The notes beneath the pieces are model-generated. The model saw only the letters and a program-made list of their open reading frames with translations. It was not told the origin of the DNA and did no database searches. From Propionibacteriaceae bacterium (GTDB lineage: Bacteria > Actinomycetota > Actinomycetes > Propionibacteriales > Propionibacteriaceae), in the NCBI GenBank assembly GCA_027353565.1, contig DAIEHO010000067.1, positions 1 through 9,308 of the forward strand: a stretch of DNA of 9,308 nucleotides. The letters run 5' to 3'. Position 1 is the first letter of the stretch. The number at the start of each line of letters is the position of its first letter. The translations under genes were made by a program, and so were the position numbers. This document shows positions 1-6,205 of this stretch, piece by piece.

Positions 1-490
1 GCAGCCGGCCTATGCCGCGGTCGGGCCTCTGGGCTCGGAACGTCGTCGTCGGTGCGCCGTCGTCGCCGGGCAGCGCGTCGAAGCCGACCGTACGTGCGGT
101 CTCGGCCGCGAACGTCGTGGTCGTGGCGGCCTCGTCGCGGCCGTGATCGACGACCGGCTCGGGTTGCAGCATCGGGATCGGCGGTACAGGCCGCTGCCTC
201 AGGTGCGTCTGCTCGGCGTCCGGTACCGGTGACGGCTCGGAGACGGGCGCAGCAGCCGCGTCCTCCTCCCGCTCAGTACGGAACGCCGGTACGGAGGTGC
301 CGAAGCCAGGAGCGGCCGCGGGGTCACCGGCGGGTGGCTGCGCGGCTCGACGCCGGAACCAGCCCGCGCTGTGCTCGGTGCGCTCGCGTACGGGCTCGTC
401 CTCCTCGACCTTGCCGAAGCGGGTCCAGAAGATGGGTTCGTCGTCATCGGCAGGGGACAGGGGCCCAGGACGGAAACCGTCGTTGGTCAC
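1..490 (-). CDS. 5' part of the gene after DUF6049, probably the disordered N-terminal extension of MurJ (runs off left edge)
   Basis: A GTG at 490-488 opens a reading frame that stays open for 163 codons to the window edge, with GC-biased third positions. The GTG overlaps the TGA of the upstream DUF6049 gene (GTGA overlap), which implies translational coupling. The visible protein has no membrane segment. It starts MTNDGFRPGPLSPADDDEPI, then becomes rich in Pro, Ala, Glu and Asp and looks disordered. Two Thr clusters followed by Phe stand out: TTTTF at residues 123-127 and TTTF at 148-151, each shortly after acidic residues. In actinobacteria the gene after DUF6049 is normally murJ/mviN, the lipid II flippase, which in several lineages carries a long cytoplasmic N-terminal tail; from memory, Streptomyces MurJ is an example. 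The MurJ call therefore rests on position only, since the flippase domain lies outside the window. A Ser/Thr kinase-related protein with a disordered tail is the main alternative. That it is a real coding region is well supported. Confidence 0.7.
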   Translation of the reverse strand, partial: MTNDGFRPGPLSPADDDEPIFWTRFGKVEEDEPVRERTEHSAGWFRRRAAQPPAGDPAAAPGFGTSVPAFRTEREEDAAAAPVSEPSPVPDAEQTHLRQRPVPPIPMLQPEPVVDHGRDEAATTTTFAAETARTVGFDALPGDDGAPTTTFRAQRPDRGIGRL

Positions 491-2478
491 GCGCCCTCCT
501 TCCGGCGCGGAGCCCGCGCCACCTGCCGGATGCGTAGCACCGTCATCGCCGCCAGGACGACCCCCGAGGCGATCACGATGACCCATGCCACTCTGCCCGT
601 CTCCGTGGCCTCGATCACGAAAGGCTGCGGCGCGCCGACCTCGTTGCCCGCTTCGGTGAAGAGATGGACGACAGCATCCACGGATCCGTTGACGGTCGCC
701 CGCGGGCTGACGTTCACGGTCACGGACTCGCCGGCGCCGATCGTGACGAGGTTCGAGGCGGGGACACTGAGCCGGTTCTCGTTGGACGTGGTGACCACGA
801 CCTTCACCTTGACCGGGTAGTCCAAGGTGTTGTGCACGGTCACGGGGAACTGCGTGTTCCGGGACGTCATGACGACGTGCTCGGCCACGCTCAACTGGAC
901 GGCGGACGAGCTCACCCCGTACGGCGCGAGCGCCGAGGTGAGGTATGCGCTCGCCTGCCCGTCGCTGCCCCACTCCGTGGACAGGACCGGCGGCAGGAAC
1001 TCCGCACGCAGCACGTCGCCCGCGGCCGGGTCACCCGCGAGGCTGGTGAAGCCGACGATGCGGGCCGCGCCGTCGGTGATGACACGCTCGAGTGAGCTTC
1101 CGCGCACGCCGGCTGCCGGCTGCGAGGCGACGCCGGCGGACCAGGGCGCAGCCGCCACCTGGAGCTGGGTGAGCGGGACTCGCGTCTCCCACGCGTTCAC
1201 GTTGGCGTCGAGCGCGGCGTCGGCCTCCGTCGCCACGACCCGTACGTTCCCCTGGTCGGGGTTCATGGCAGCGAGGAAGCTCTCCGCGCGGAACCGCGCG
1301 AGGTGCTGGAGCGGTGTGTCGGTCTCATCCGGCCCCGGACCCCCGGCGAACGCCGACGGGTCGACGCTGACGATGGTGCCGGCAGACGACGTGAGGCTCT
1401 GGCCCGCGGGCTTCGTCGCGGCCAGGATGACCGCCGGCTTCAGCCGGGCGACGGCGGCGAGGAAGCGATCGTCGGTCCCGTAGTTCGCCGCTGCGACAAG
1501 CAGCGGGAGCTTGGCGATGTCGGTGACCTGGGCAGCTGCCTGCGTCGTGAGGTCCAGCGTCGACGTGTCGCCGGTCTCGGCCATGAGGGCCAGGTCGGGA
1601 CTGCCGTACGGGAGCCTGTACCCGCTGGGGAGGCTCGCGAACTCCGCGAGCCATTCGACGGCGGCCGCGGTGCCGGTGCCCGGGGAGTGCGCGGTGGTCG
1701 TGCCGACCTCGTACCCGGCAGCCATCATCGACACCTCGCGGTACAGGAGCGGGTCGATGGCGTACGTGACGCCGGGCCGGTGCGCGTAGCGCAGGAGCGT
1801 CAGCAGACGACCGGTGAGCTCGCCGGACAGGTGGTCGTCGCTGAGCAGGCCGCTGCCGAGGAATGACGGGGCCGAGCTGAGCATCACGACGGTGCTGGTC
1901 GCCGCCTGCGAGGCGGGAGTGCCGACGGTGATGAACGTACGGGCGCGGCCCACCGTGTTGTACGTGGCGGACATGTCGATCGCGGCCCGCACCTGGACGC
2001 CGACGAGGTAGACGCCCGTCGAGCTCAGGCCGAGGTCGCTGAGCTTCGAGGTCACGCTGAACGGGCTCGACGTTCCGGGCTCCCACGGCTTCGGAGACCC
2101 CGTGATCACCTGGAACGCGCCCGGCGTCGTGAGCCGGGTCCCGGTGACGGCCGTGGGCGAGGCGGCGAGCGCGGCGTTCAGCTGGGCTCGCGAGGTGATC
2201 GGTGTCGTGTCTCGCCACGTGAGGACCTGCACCGTGTACAGCGTTGCCGTACCGGTGTTGGTGAGCGTCCCGGCCAGGTGCAGGACCGCATCCGGCCCCG
2301 TACCGGTGACCTCAGAGGTCGTGAGCTTGACGTCGACAGCGGTGTCCGCGGCGTACGCGACCGGGTGGATGGCCAGCGCTCCGGCCATCACCAGCAGTGC
2401 GCACACGACCCGGAGCAGGACGCCGCCGATCCTGTCTCGCCGCCGGCGCGGGGCCGGTAGGTGGTCAGGACGCATCAC
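487..2478 (-). CDS. DUF6049 family exported, membrane-anchored protein
   Basis: This 663-aa protein has a basic N-terminus (RRRR at 11-14), a hydrophobic core at about 18-38 and an AYA signal-peptidase-like site near residues 41-43. A long extracytoplasmic region follows, then one C-terminal membrane helix (about 630-650) and a basic tail ending RAPRRKEGA. The predicted topology is ectodomain outside with a short cytoplasmic tail. The first ~200 residues and the last ~120 before the helix look like beta-rich Ig-like domains, with phrases such as 'HLAGTLTNTGTATLYTV' and 'VTVHNTLDYPVKVKVVVTTS'. The size and the place between cca and a murJ-like gene match DUF6049 proteins (Rv3909 in M. tuberculosis occupies the equivalent slot). 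The molecular function is unknown; conserved linkage to murJ suggests a role in envelope or peptidoglycan assembly. The start is GTG 2478 or the adjacent ATG 2475: an AGGA at 2489-2486 lies 7 or 10 nt upstream. It is probably co-transcribed with the overlapping downstream gene. Confidence 0.9.
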   Translation of the reverse strand: MMRPDHLPAPRRRRDRIGGVLLRVVCALLVMAGALAIHPVAYAADTAVDVKLTTSEVTGTGPDAVLHLAGTLTNTGTATLYTVQVLTWRDTTPITSRAQLNAALAASPTAVTGTRLTTPGAFQVITGSPKPWEPGTSSPFSVTSKLSDLGLSSTGVYLVGVQVRAAIDMSATYNTVGRARTFITVGTPASQAATSTVVMLSSAPSFLGSGLLSDDHLSGELTGRLLTLLRYAHRPGVTYAIDPLLYREVSMMAAGYEVGTTTAHSPGTGTAAAVEWLAEFASLPSGYRLPYGSPDLALMAETGDTSTLDLTTQAAAQVTDIAKLPLLVAAANYGTDDRFLAAVARLKPAVILAATKPAGQSLTSSAGTIVSVDPSAFAGGPGPDETDTPLQHLARFRAESFLAAMNPDQGNVRVVATEADAALDANVNAWETRVPLTQLQVAAAPWSAGVASQPAAGVRGSSLERVITDGAARIVGFTSLAGDPAAGDVLRAEFLPPVLSTEWGSDGQASAYLTSALAPYGVSSSAVQLSVAEHVVMTSRNTQFPVTVHNTLDYPVKVKVVVTTSNENRLSVPASNLVTIGAGESVTVNVSPRATVNGSVDAVVHLFTEAGNEVGAPQPFVIEATETGRVAWVIVIASGVVLAAMTVLRIRQVARAPRRKEGA

Positions 2479-2484
2479 CCGCTC

Positions 2485-2490
2485 ATCCTA
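2485..2490 (-). promoter_or_regulatory. Candidate -10 box (or SD) of the DUF6049 gene
   Basis: Read on the minus strand, TAGGAT ends 6 nt before GTG 2478. It fits the actinobacterial -10 consensus TANNNT and would give a leaderless or nearly leaderless message. The same bases contain AGGA, which could instead act as a Shine-Dalgarno sequence; the sequence cannot separate the two readings. No convincing -35 hexamer is visible in the GC-rich DNA upstream. Confidence 0.4.
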
Positions 2491-2602
2491 CGGGCGCCGA
2501 CTTTGAGCGCTGGGACCCCCAGCGGGCGGGGTGCGGCGAGGGGGTCGATGCCGGCGCCACCGGCCGGTCCGGGCGGGCGTCGCCCGGACCGAGCCGATTC
2601 CG

Positions 2603-2608
2603 TAGACT
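2603..2608 (+). promoter_or_regulatory. Candidate -10 box of cca; likely leaderless start
   Basis: TAGACT (TANNNT) ends 8 nt before GTG 2617, so transcription would start at or next to that GTG. No Shine-Dalgarno sequence precedes the GTG (the intervening bases are cggccgac), which supports a leaderless message and supports choosing this GTG over upstream in-frame alternatives. A -35 element is not obvious. The box lies in the 138-bp divergent spacer shared with the DUF6049 gene. Confidence 0.5.
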
Positions 2609-2616
2609 CGGCCGAC

Positions 2617-4056
2617 GTGCCCGACCTCTCAAGGACCCAGCAGCGTGCACTCGTCGCGCTCACCAGGCTGCCCGTGGTCGCGCGGCTGGGCGACACGTTC
2701 GCCGCCGCAGGCTTCAGCCTGTACGTGGTGGGCGGCCCGGTACGGGACGCGCTGCTGGGCACGACCTCCGAGGACCTCGACTTCACGACGAACGCTCTTC
2801 CCGACGACATCGAGAGGCTGCTCCGCACGCTCAACCACACGACGTGGGACATGGGCCGCGACTACGGCACCATCGGCACGATGCTGCGCGACGGCGAGCG
2901 ATCCTGGCAGGTCGAGATCACGACGCATCGCGCCGACGCGTACGAGCCGGGTACCCGCAAGCCCGTCGTCGCGTTCGGCGACACCATCGACGACGACCTC
3001 GTGCGCCGCGACTTCACGGTCAACGCCATGGCCGTCTCGGTCGTCGACGGGACCTTCGTCGACCCGTACCACGGTCTCGACGACCTGAGCGACCACATCC
3101 TCCGTACGCCGACGTCGCCGGACATCTCGTTCAGCGACGACCCGCTGCGGATGCTGCGCGCGGCACGCTTCGCAGCACGGCTCCAGCTCGCGCCCGAGGC
3201 CGACGTCCTGCGCTCGATGACGGAGCTGGCGCCGCGGCTCGAGATCGTGTCCGCCGAGCGGATCAGGGACGAGCTCACGAAGCTGCTGCTGCTCGACTCG
3301 CCGAGGGTCGGCCTCGACCTCCTCGTCAACACCGGCCTCGCCGACCAGTTCCTCCCCGAGCTGCCGGCGCTACGGCTGGAGCGCGATGAGCACCATCGCC
3401 ACAAGGACGTGTACGAGCACTCGCTGATCGTGCTCGACCAGGCCATCGCGCTGGAGCGGGAGCGCCATCACCCGCCTGACATCGTGAACCGCCTCGCCGC
3501 GCTGCTCCACGACATCGGCAAGCCGCGGACCAGGCGGTTCGAGGAGGGCGGCAAGGTCTCGTTCCACCATCACGACGTGGTGGGAGCCAAGATGATCCGG
3601 AAGCGCCTGCTCGAGCTGCGCTACTCGAAGGACATCGTCGACTCAGTGGCTGTGCTCGTGGAGCTCCACCTGCGGTTCCACGGGTACGGCGAGGGCACGT
3701 GGACCGACTCGGCCGTACGGCGGTACGTGCGCGACGCCGGCCCTGAGCTCGAGCGCCTCCACATCCTCACCCGCTCCGACTGCACCACGCGCAACCAGGC
3801 GAAGGCCGACCGGCTGCGCCGCGCGTACGAGGAGCTCGAGTGGCGCATCGACGAGCTGTCCGCCGCGGAGGAGCTCGAGTCCCTGCGCCCCGACCTGGAC
3901 GGTACGGAGATCATGCGCATCCTCGAGGTCGGCCCCGGCCCGGTGGTCGGCAAGGCCTACAGGTTCCTCCTCGAGCGGCGTCTCGACCGTGGCCCCGTAC
4001 CGGCGGACGTCGCCGAGTCCGAGCTCCGAGAGTGGTGGGCAGCCCAGCAGAGCTGA
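2617..4056 (+). CDS. cca: CCA-adding tRNA nucleotidyltransferase
   Basis: This enzyme adds or repairs the 3'-terminal CCA of tRNAs in the cytoplasm, using CTP and ATP. From GTG 2617 the protein is 479 aa, typical for actinobacterial CCA enzymes. The class II polymerase head shows GGPVRD (39-44), the metal-binding carboxylates in EDLDF (D53, D55), the RRDFTVNAMA block (130-139) and the neck motif DDPLRMLRAARFAA (174-187). A C-terminal HD phosphohydrolase-type domain follows, with H268 in VYEHSL and H298-D299 in LLHDIGKPR; this HD-fused form is common in actinobacteria. The frame can be read back to a GTG at 2461, but that would add 52 Pro/Gly/Arg-rich residues overlapping the divergent gene. 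MPDLSRTQQRAL fits the usual N-terminus, and a -10 box sits directly before it. The divergent cca / DUF6049 / (murJ) order is conserved (pcnA Rv3907c in M. tuberculosis). The gene is often mislabelled poly(A) polymerase. Confidence 0.95.
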   Translation: MPDLSRTQQRALVALTRLPVVARLGDTFAAAGFSLYVVGGPVRDALLGTTSEDLDFTTNALPDDIERLLRTLNHTTWDMGRDYGTIGTMLRDGERSWQVEITTHRADAYEPGTRKPVVAFGDTIDDDLVRRDFTVNAMAVSVVDGTFVDPYHGLDDLSDHILRTPTSPDISFSDDPLRMLRAARFAARLQLAPEADVLRSMTELAPRLEIVSAERIRDELTKLLLLDSPRVGLDLLVNTGLADQFLPELPALRLERDEHHRHKDVYEHSLIVLDQAIALERERHHPPDIVNRLAALLHDIGKPRTRRFEEGGKVSFHHHDVVGAKMIRKRLLELRYSKDIVDSVAVLVELHLRFHGYGEGTWTDSAVRRYVRDAGPELERLHILTRSDCTTRNQAKADRLRRAYEELEWRIDELSAAEELESLRPDLDGTEIMRILEVGPGPVVGKAYRFLLERRLDRGPVPADVAESELREWWAAQQS

Positions 4057-4071
4057 TCAGCCGCAGGCCGT

Positions 4072-4112
4072 ACAGGATCTCTCCCGGAGCAGCACAGGAT
4101 CTCTCCCGGAGC
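4072..4112 (+). repeat. Two exact 19-bp direct repeats, 22-bp period
   Basis: The unit ACAGGATCTCTCCCGGAGC occurs at 4072-4090 and 4094-4112, separated by AGC. Each copy contains the small dyad CTCCCGGAG (4081-4089 and 4103-4111), so the two dyad centres are 22 bp, about two helical turns, apart. The repeats lie between the 3' ends of two convergent genes, just after the cca stop. They could be part of a transcription-termination region, a protein-binding site, or a remnant of a dispersed repeat; the sequence alone does not decide. Confidence 0.8.
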
Positions 4113-4161
4113 GGTGTACGCCTATGCGAGAGACCTTGCACCCCACCGGCGGGAGACCTGT
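4094..4161. terminator. Candidate bidirectional terminator structure between cca and the EamA gene
   Basis: The second repeat copy (4094-4108) can pair with a partial inverted copy at 4150-4161: ACAGG with CCTGT and TCTCCCG with CGGGAGA, 12 base pairs with a 3-nt bulge (ATC) on one side and a ~41-nt loop. The structure lies between convergent stop codons (4056 and 4168), where a two-way terminator is expected. There is no T-tract, which is usual in actinobacteria. The first repeat copy could pair with the same arm instead. The long loop and bulge make this tentative. Confidence 0.35.
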
Positions 4162-4167
4162 GTCGGG

Positions 4168-5022
4168 TCAGGTCCTCGCTGAGCGCGTGATGCCCACCGA
4201 GGCGATGACGACGCACCCCATGGCGCCCATGTCGACGAGGGTGAGGCGCTCGCCGAGGATGAGGAATGCGGCGAGGGCGGCGAAGGCAGGCTCGAGCGAC
4301 ATGAGCACGGAGAAGACGCGCGTCGGGAGCGTGCGGAGCGCGTTGAGCTCGAGGCTGTACGGGATGACGGAGCTCAGGAGGCCGACGAGCACACCGAGGC
4401 CGATCACGGTGGGGTTCGCCAGGGCCGTTCCGCCGAGGAGGATCGCCGGTACGGCCAGGGCGACCGCGCCGAACCCGTGCGCCACGGCGAGGCCGCCGAT
4501 GCCGTCCCAGTGGCGGCCGAGGTGGGGCGAGACCAGGATGTACAGGCCCCACCCGGTCCCGGCGAGCAGCGCGAACCCCACGCCGGCCCAGCTCAGGGCG
4601 TTGGGGCTGAAACCGAGCAGCACGACGCCCGTGCCGCCGAGGAGCGCCCAGACGACCTCCCGCACACCGCGGCTCGTGACGAGTGCCACCGTGAGCGGGC
4701 CCAGGAACTCGATCGTCACCGCGAGTCCGACGGGGATGCGGCTGAACGCCTGGTAGATGCACCAGTTCATGCCCGCGAGAGAGGCGGCGTAGCCGGTGAC
4801 CAGAAGCCAGTCCTGCCGCGTACGACCACGAAGCCTCGGGCGAGACCACGCCAGGAGCACGACCGCCGCGGAGGTGAGCCGGAGCCAGACGATGCCCGTC
4901 GGGGTGGCCAGACCGAACAGGTGCTTCGCGATCGCGGCCCCGATCTGCACGGTCGCGATGCTGCCGAGGACGAGCCATACGGCGCCCGGGCGGGCGACGC
5001 GGCGCCCGGTGCTCGTAGTCAC
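4168..5022 (-). CDS. EamA-family (RhtA-like) membrane transporter
   Basis: This is a 284-aa protein of the drug/metabolite transporter superfamily with about ten hydrophobic helices and two EamA halves (about 14-135 and 143-280). Family signs are the EFLGPLTVAL segment (105-114) in the first half and, in the second, IPYSLELNALR (220-230), SLEPAFAAL (242-250) and GERLT (257-261) near the last helix. These resemble RhtA, the threonine/homoserine exporter, so export of amino acids or small metabolites from the cytoplasm is the likely role; the substrate cannot be read from the sequence. GTG 5022 is chosen because it directly precedes the first helix and lies 7 nt after a TANNNT box. An in-frame GTG at 5031 overlaps that box, and a start at 5157 would add an Arg/Ser-rich tail unlike the family. 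The gene is convergent with cca. It is separated from the upstream MscS gene on the same strand by 151 bp containing a hairpin, so it is probably transcribed on its own. Confidence 0.9.
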   Translation of the reverse strand: MTTSTGRRVARPGAVWLVLGSIATVQIGAAIAKHLFGLATPTGIVWLRLTSAAVVLLAWSRPRLRGRTRQDWLLVTGYAASLAGMNWCIYQAFSRIPVGLAVTIEFLGPLTVALVTSRGVREVVWALLGGTGVVLLGFSPNALSWAGVGFALLAGTGWGLYILVSPHLGRHWDGIGGLAVAHGFGAVALAVPAILLGGTALANPTVIGLGVLVGLLSSVIPYSLELNALRTLPTRVFSVLMSLEPAFAALAAFLILGERLTLVDMGAMGCVVIASVGITRSART

Positions 5023-5029
5023 GCGGCTC

Positions 5030-5035
5030 ACCCTA
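5030..5035 (-). promoter_or_regulatory. Candidate -10 box of the EamA gene; likely leaderless
   Basis: On the minus strand TAGGGT (TANNNT) ends 7 nt before GTG 5022. The bases between it and the GTG (gagccgc) contain no Shine-Dalgarno sequence, consistent with a leaderless message starting at or near the GTG. It contains the only CTAG-overlapping sequence I noticed in the window. No clear -35 hexamer is visible at the expected distance. Confidence 0.4.
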
Positions 5036-5075
5036 GAGGCAGTGTCTGCGATCGACGGTCCGGCACTTCGTGACG

Positions 5076-5099
5076 GGCGACCGGCTGACGCCGTTCGCC
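5076..5099 (-). terminator. GC-rich hairpin downstream of the MscS gene, candidate terminator
   Basis: The arms GGCGACCGGC (5076-5085) and GCCGTTCGCC (5090-5099) pair over 9 of 10 positions, with a single C-T mismatch and a 4-nt TGAC loop. It lies 75-98 nt downstream of the MscS stop on the minus strand and upstream of the EamA promoter candidate, the place where a terminator separating the two genes would be expected. No T-run follows the hairpin on the minus strand, so this would be a U-less actinobacterial type. Confidence 0.45.
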
Positions 5100-5173
5100 T
5101 CCTCAGGGAGCGCCGCTGCATCTGGTGTGGACGTGTCGGGGAGTGGTGGCGGTGCACCTCACGCAGCGACGGA

Positions 5174-6058
5174 TCAGGCGGTCGGCGCGACGGGTTCGAT
5201 CGCCGGGCCCTTCACTCCCGCTGCGGTCAGCGCGACCTGGGCGCGTTCGCGGAAGGCTCGCAACGCCCCGTACTGCTGGTTGGGGTGCGCCTTCACGACG
5301 ACCTGGAACGTGAGGGCGCCGGCGCTGATGGCGTTGACGCCGAGGACGGTCGGTGGCTCCACGAGGGCGTCGGCGAATGCGGGGTCGTCTCCGATGGCCG
5401 TCGCGACCTCACGAAGGACCGAGAGGACGACCTCCAGGTCCGAGTCGTAGGCCACCGGGATGTCGACCGTACCGGTGGAGTGTCCCTGGGTGAGGTTGCC
5501 GACCTTGAGGACCTCGCCGTTCCGGACGTACCAGATCATCCCTGACCCGTCCTGGATCCTCGTCACCCGCAGGGTCACCTCCTGGACGGTGCCCGAGATG
5601 TCGCCGATCGTGATGAAGTCGCCGACCCCGAACTGGTCCTCGACGATCATGAAGATGCCTGTCAGATAGTCCTTGACCAGCGACTGGGCGCCGAACGCGA
5701 GCGCGATCCCGCCGACGCCGGCCGATGCGAGCAGGGGTGCCAGGGGGATGCCGAGGATCGACAGGATCGTGAGGATGACGATCACCGTGATCACGACGCC
5801 GGAGATGGAGCGCAAGAGAGAGCCGAGCGTACGGGTGCGCTGGTCGGCCCTCACGCTGGCAAGGCCTGTCGCGTGGCCGATCACGCGCGCGGCGGCGCTC
5901 GTCTGCCCGGCCTGGTGCTGCGCGGTCCGGTGCAGCGCGAGCGCGGTCGCCCGTGAGACGCCCATCGAGATCAGCGCGTGCCCGACGACGCCCAGTACGA
6001 CGAGGACCGTGAGCGTGATGGGCGTCTCCGGCCAGTTCCAGATGACGAGCAGAGTCAT
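5174..6058 (-). CDS. MscS-family small-conductance mechanosensitive ion channel
   Basis: This 294-aa protein is expected to act as a tension-gated pore in the cytoplasmic membrane that releases solutes on hypo-osmotic shock. Helix TM1 spans about 11-35, TM2 about 84-104 and the pore-lining TM3 about 106-138 (LLASAGVGGIALAFGAQSLVKDYLTG, Gly/Ala-rich as in MscS). The MscS beta domain follows (about 139-192; FGVGDFITIGDISGTVQEV, then LRVTRIQDGSGMIWYVRNGE), and then the alpha/beta C-terminal domain (about 195-285). Homo-heptamer assembly is known for the family. Two starts compete: ATG 6058 (chosen) and ATG 6067, three codons upstream. Neither has a clear Shine-Dalgarno; CAGAAT at 6071-6066 ends 7 nt before ATG 6058 and could be a weak -10 box. 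The frame is open far upstream, but that stretch is antisense to the DGPF and sigma genes and is not coding. The gene is divergent from the DGPF/sigma unit with a 147-bp spacer. Confidence 0.92.
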   Translation of the reverse strand: MTLLVIWNWPETPITLTVLVVLGVVGHALISMGVSRATALALHRTAQHQAGQTSAAARVIGHATGLASVRADQRTRTLGSLLRSISGVVITVIVILTILSILGIPLAPLLASAGVGGIALAFGAQSLVKDYLTGIFMIVEDQFGVGDFITIGDISGTVQEVTLRVTRIQDGSGMIWYVRNGEVLKVGNLTQGHSTGTVDIPVAYDSDLEVVLSVLREVATAIGDDPAFADALVEPPTVLGVNAISAGALTFQVVVKAHPNQQYGALRAFRERAQVALTAAGVKGPAIEPVAPTA

Positions 6059-6132
6059 GCCCCCCATTCTGTCGGCTGCGCCAGGGGCCTGCCCGGTTGC
6101 GGCACACGGTGGCAGGCTGATCGCGTCCAGAG

Positions 6133-6158
6133 TGTCCTTTTCTGCGAGGGCGTGCGTC
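6133..6158 (+). promoter_or_regulatory. Candidate ECF42-type promoter of the DGPF-sigma unit
   Basis: TGTCCT at 6133-6138 is followed after 16 nt by CGTC at 6155-6158, about 47 nt before the ATG at 6206. From memory, ECF42 target promoters have TGTCGA at -35 and CG(A/T)C at -10 and lie upstream of DGPF genes. This candidate matches the -10 fully and 4 of 6 bases at -35. A second partial match, TGTCGG at 6070-6075, has no CG(A/T)C at the right distance. The -10 overlaps an interrupted palindrome, GTGCG-T-CGCAC (6152-6162). If real, it would place the unit under autoregulation by its own sigma factor. Confidence 0.3.
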
Positions 6159-6192
6159 GCACAGGTGAGCCGGCCGTACGGGTCGGCCATGG

Positions 6193-6199
6193 AGAGGAG
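6193..6199 (+). promoter_or_regulatory. Strong ribosome binding site of the DGPF gene
   Basis: AGAGGAG lies 6 nt before ATG 6206, an excellent Shine-Dalgarno match that fixes the start against the open frame upstream. A 5-bp hairpin (GGCCG 6172-6176 with CGGCC 6184-6188) sits just before it. Among the complete genes here, this is the only one with a near-consensus SD. Confidence 0.8.
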
Positions 6200-6205
6200 C
6201 AAGCC

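Noticed and set aside
52..537. Plus-strand 161-codon open frame opposite the probable murJ gene
   Set aside because: It is extremely Arg-rich, crosses a conserved stop/start overlap on the other strand, and its codon positions fit a shadow of the minus-strand frame.
2461..2616. In-frame upstream GTG extending the CCA enzyme by 52 residues
   Set aside because: The extra residues are Pro/Gly/Arg-rich and unlike the family, they overlap the divergent DUF6049 start, and a -10 box sits directly before GTG 2617.
6152..6162. GTGCG-T-CGCAC palindrome as an independent operator
   Set aside because: Five-base arms are common by chance at this GC content; it is kept only as a note to the promoter candidate.
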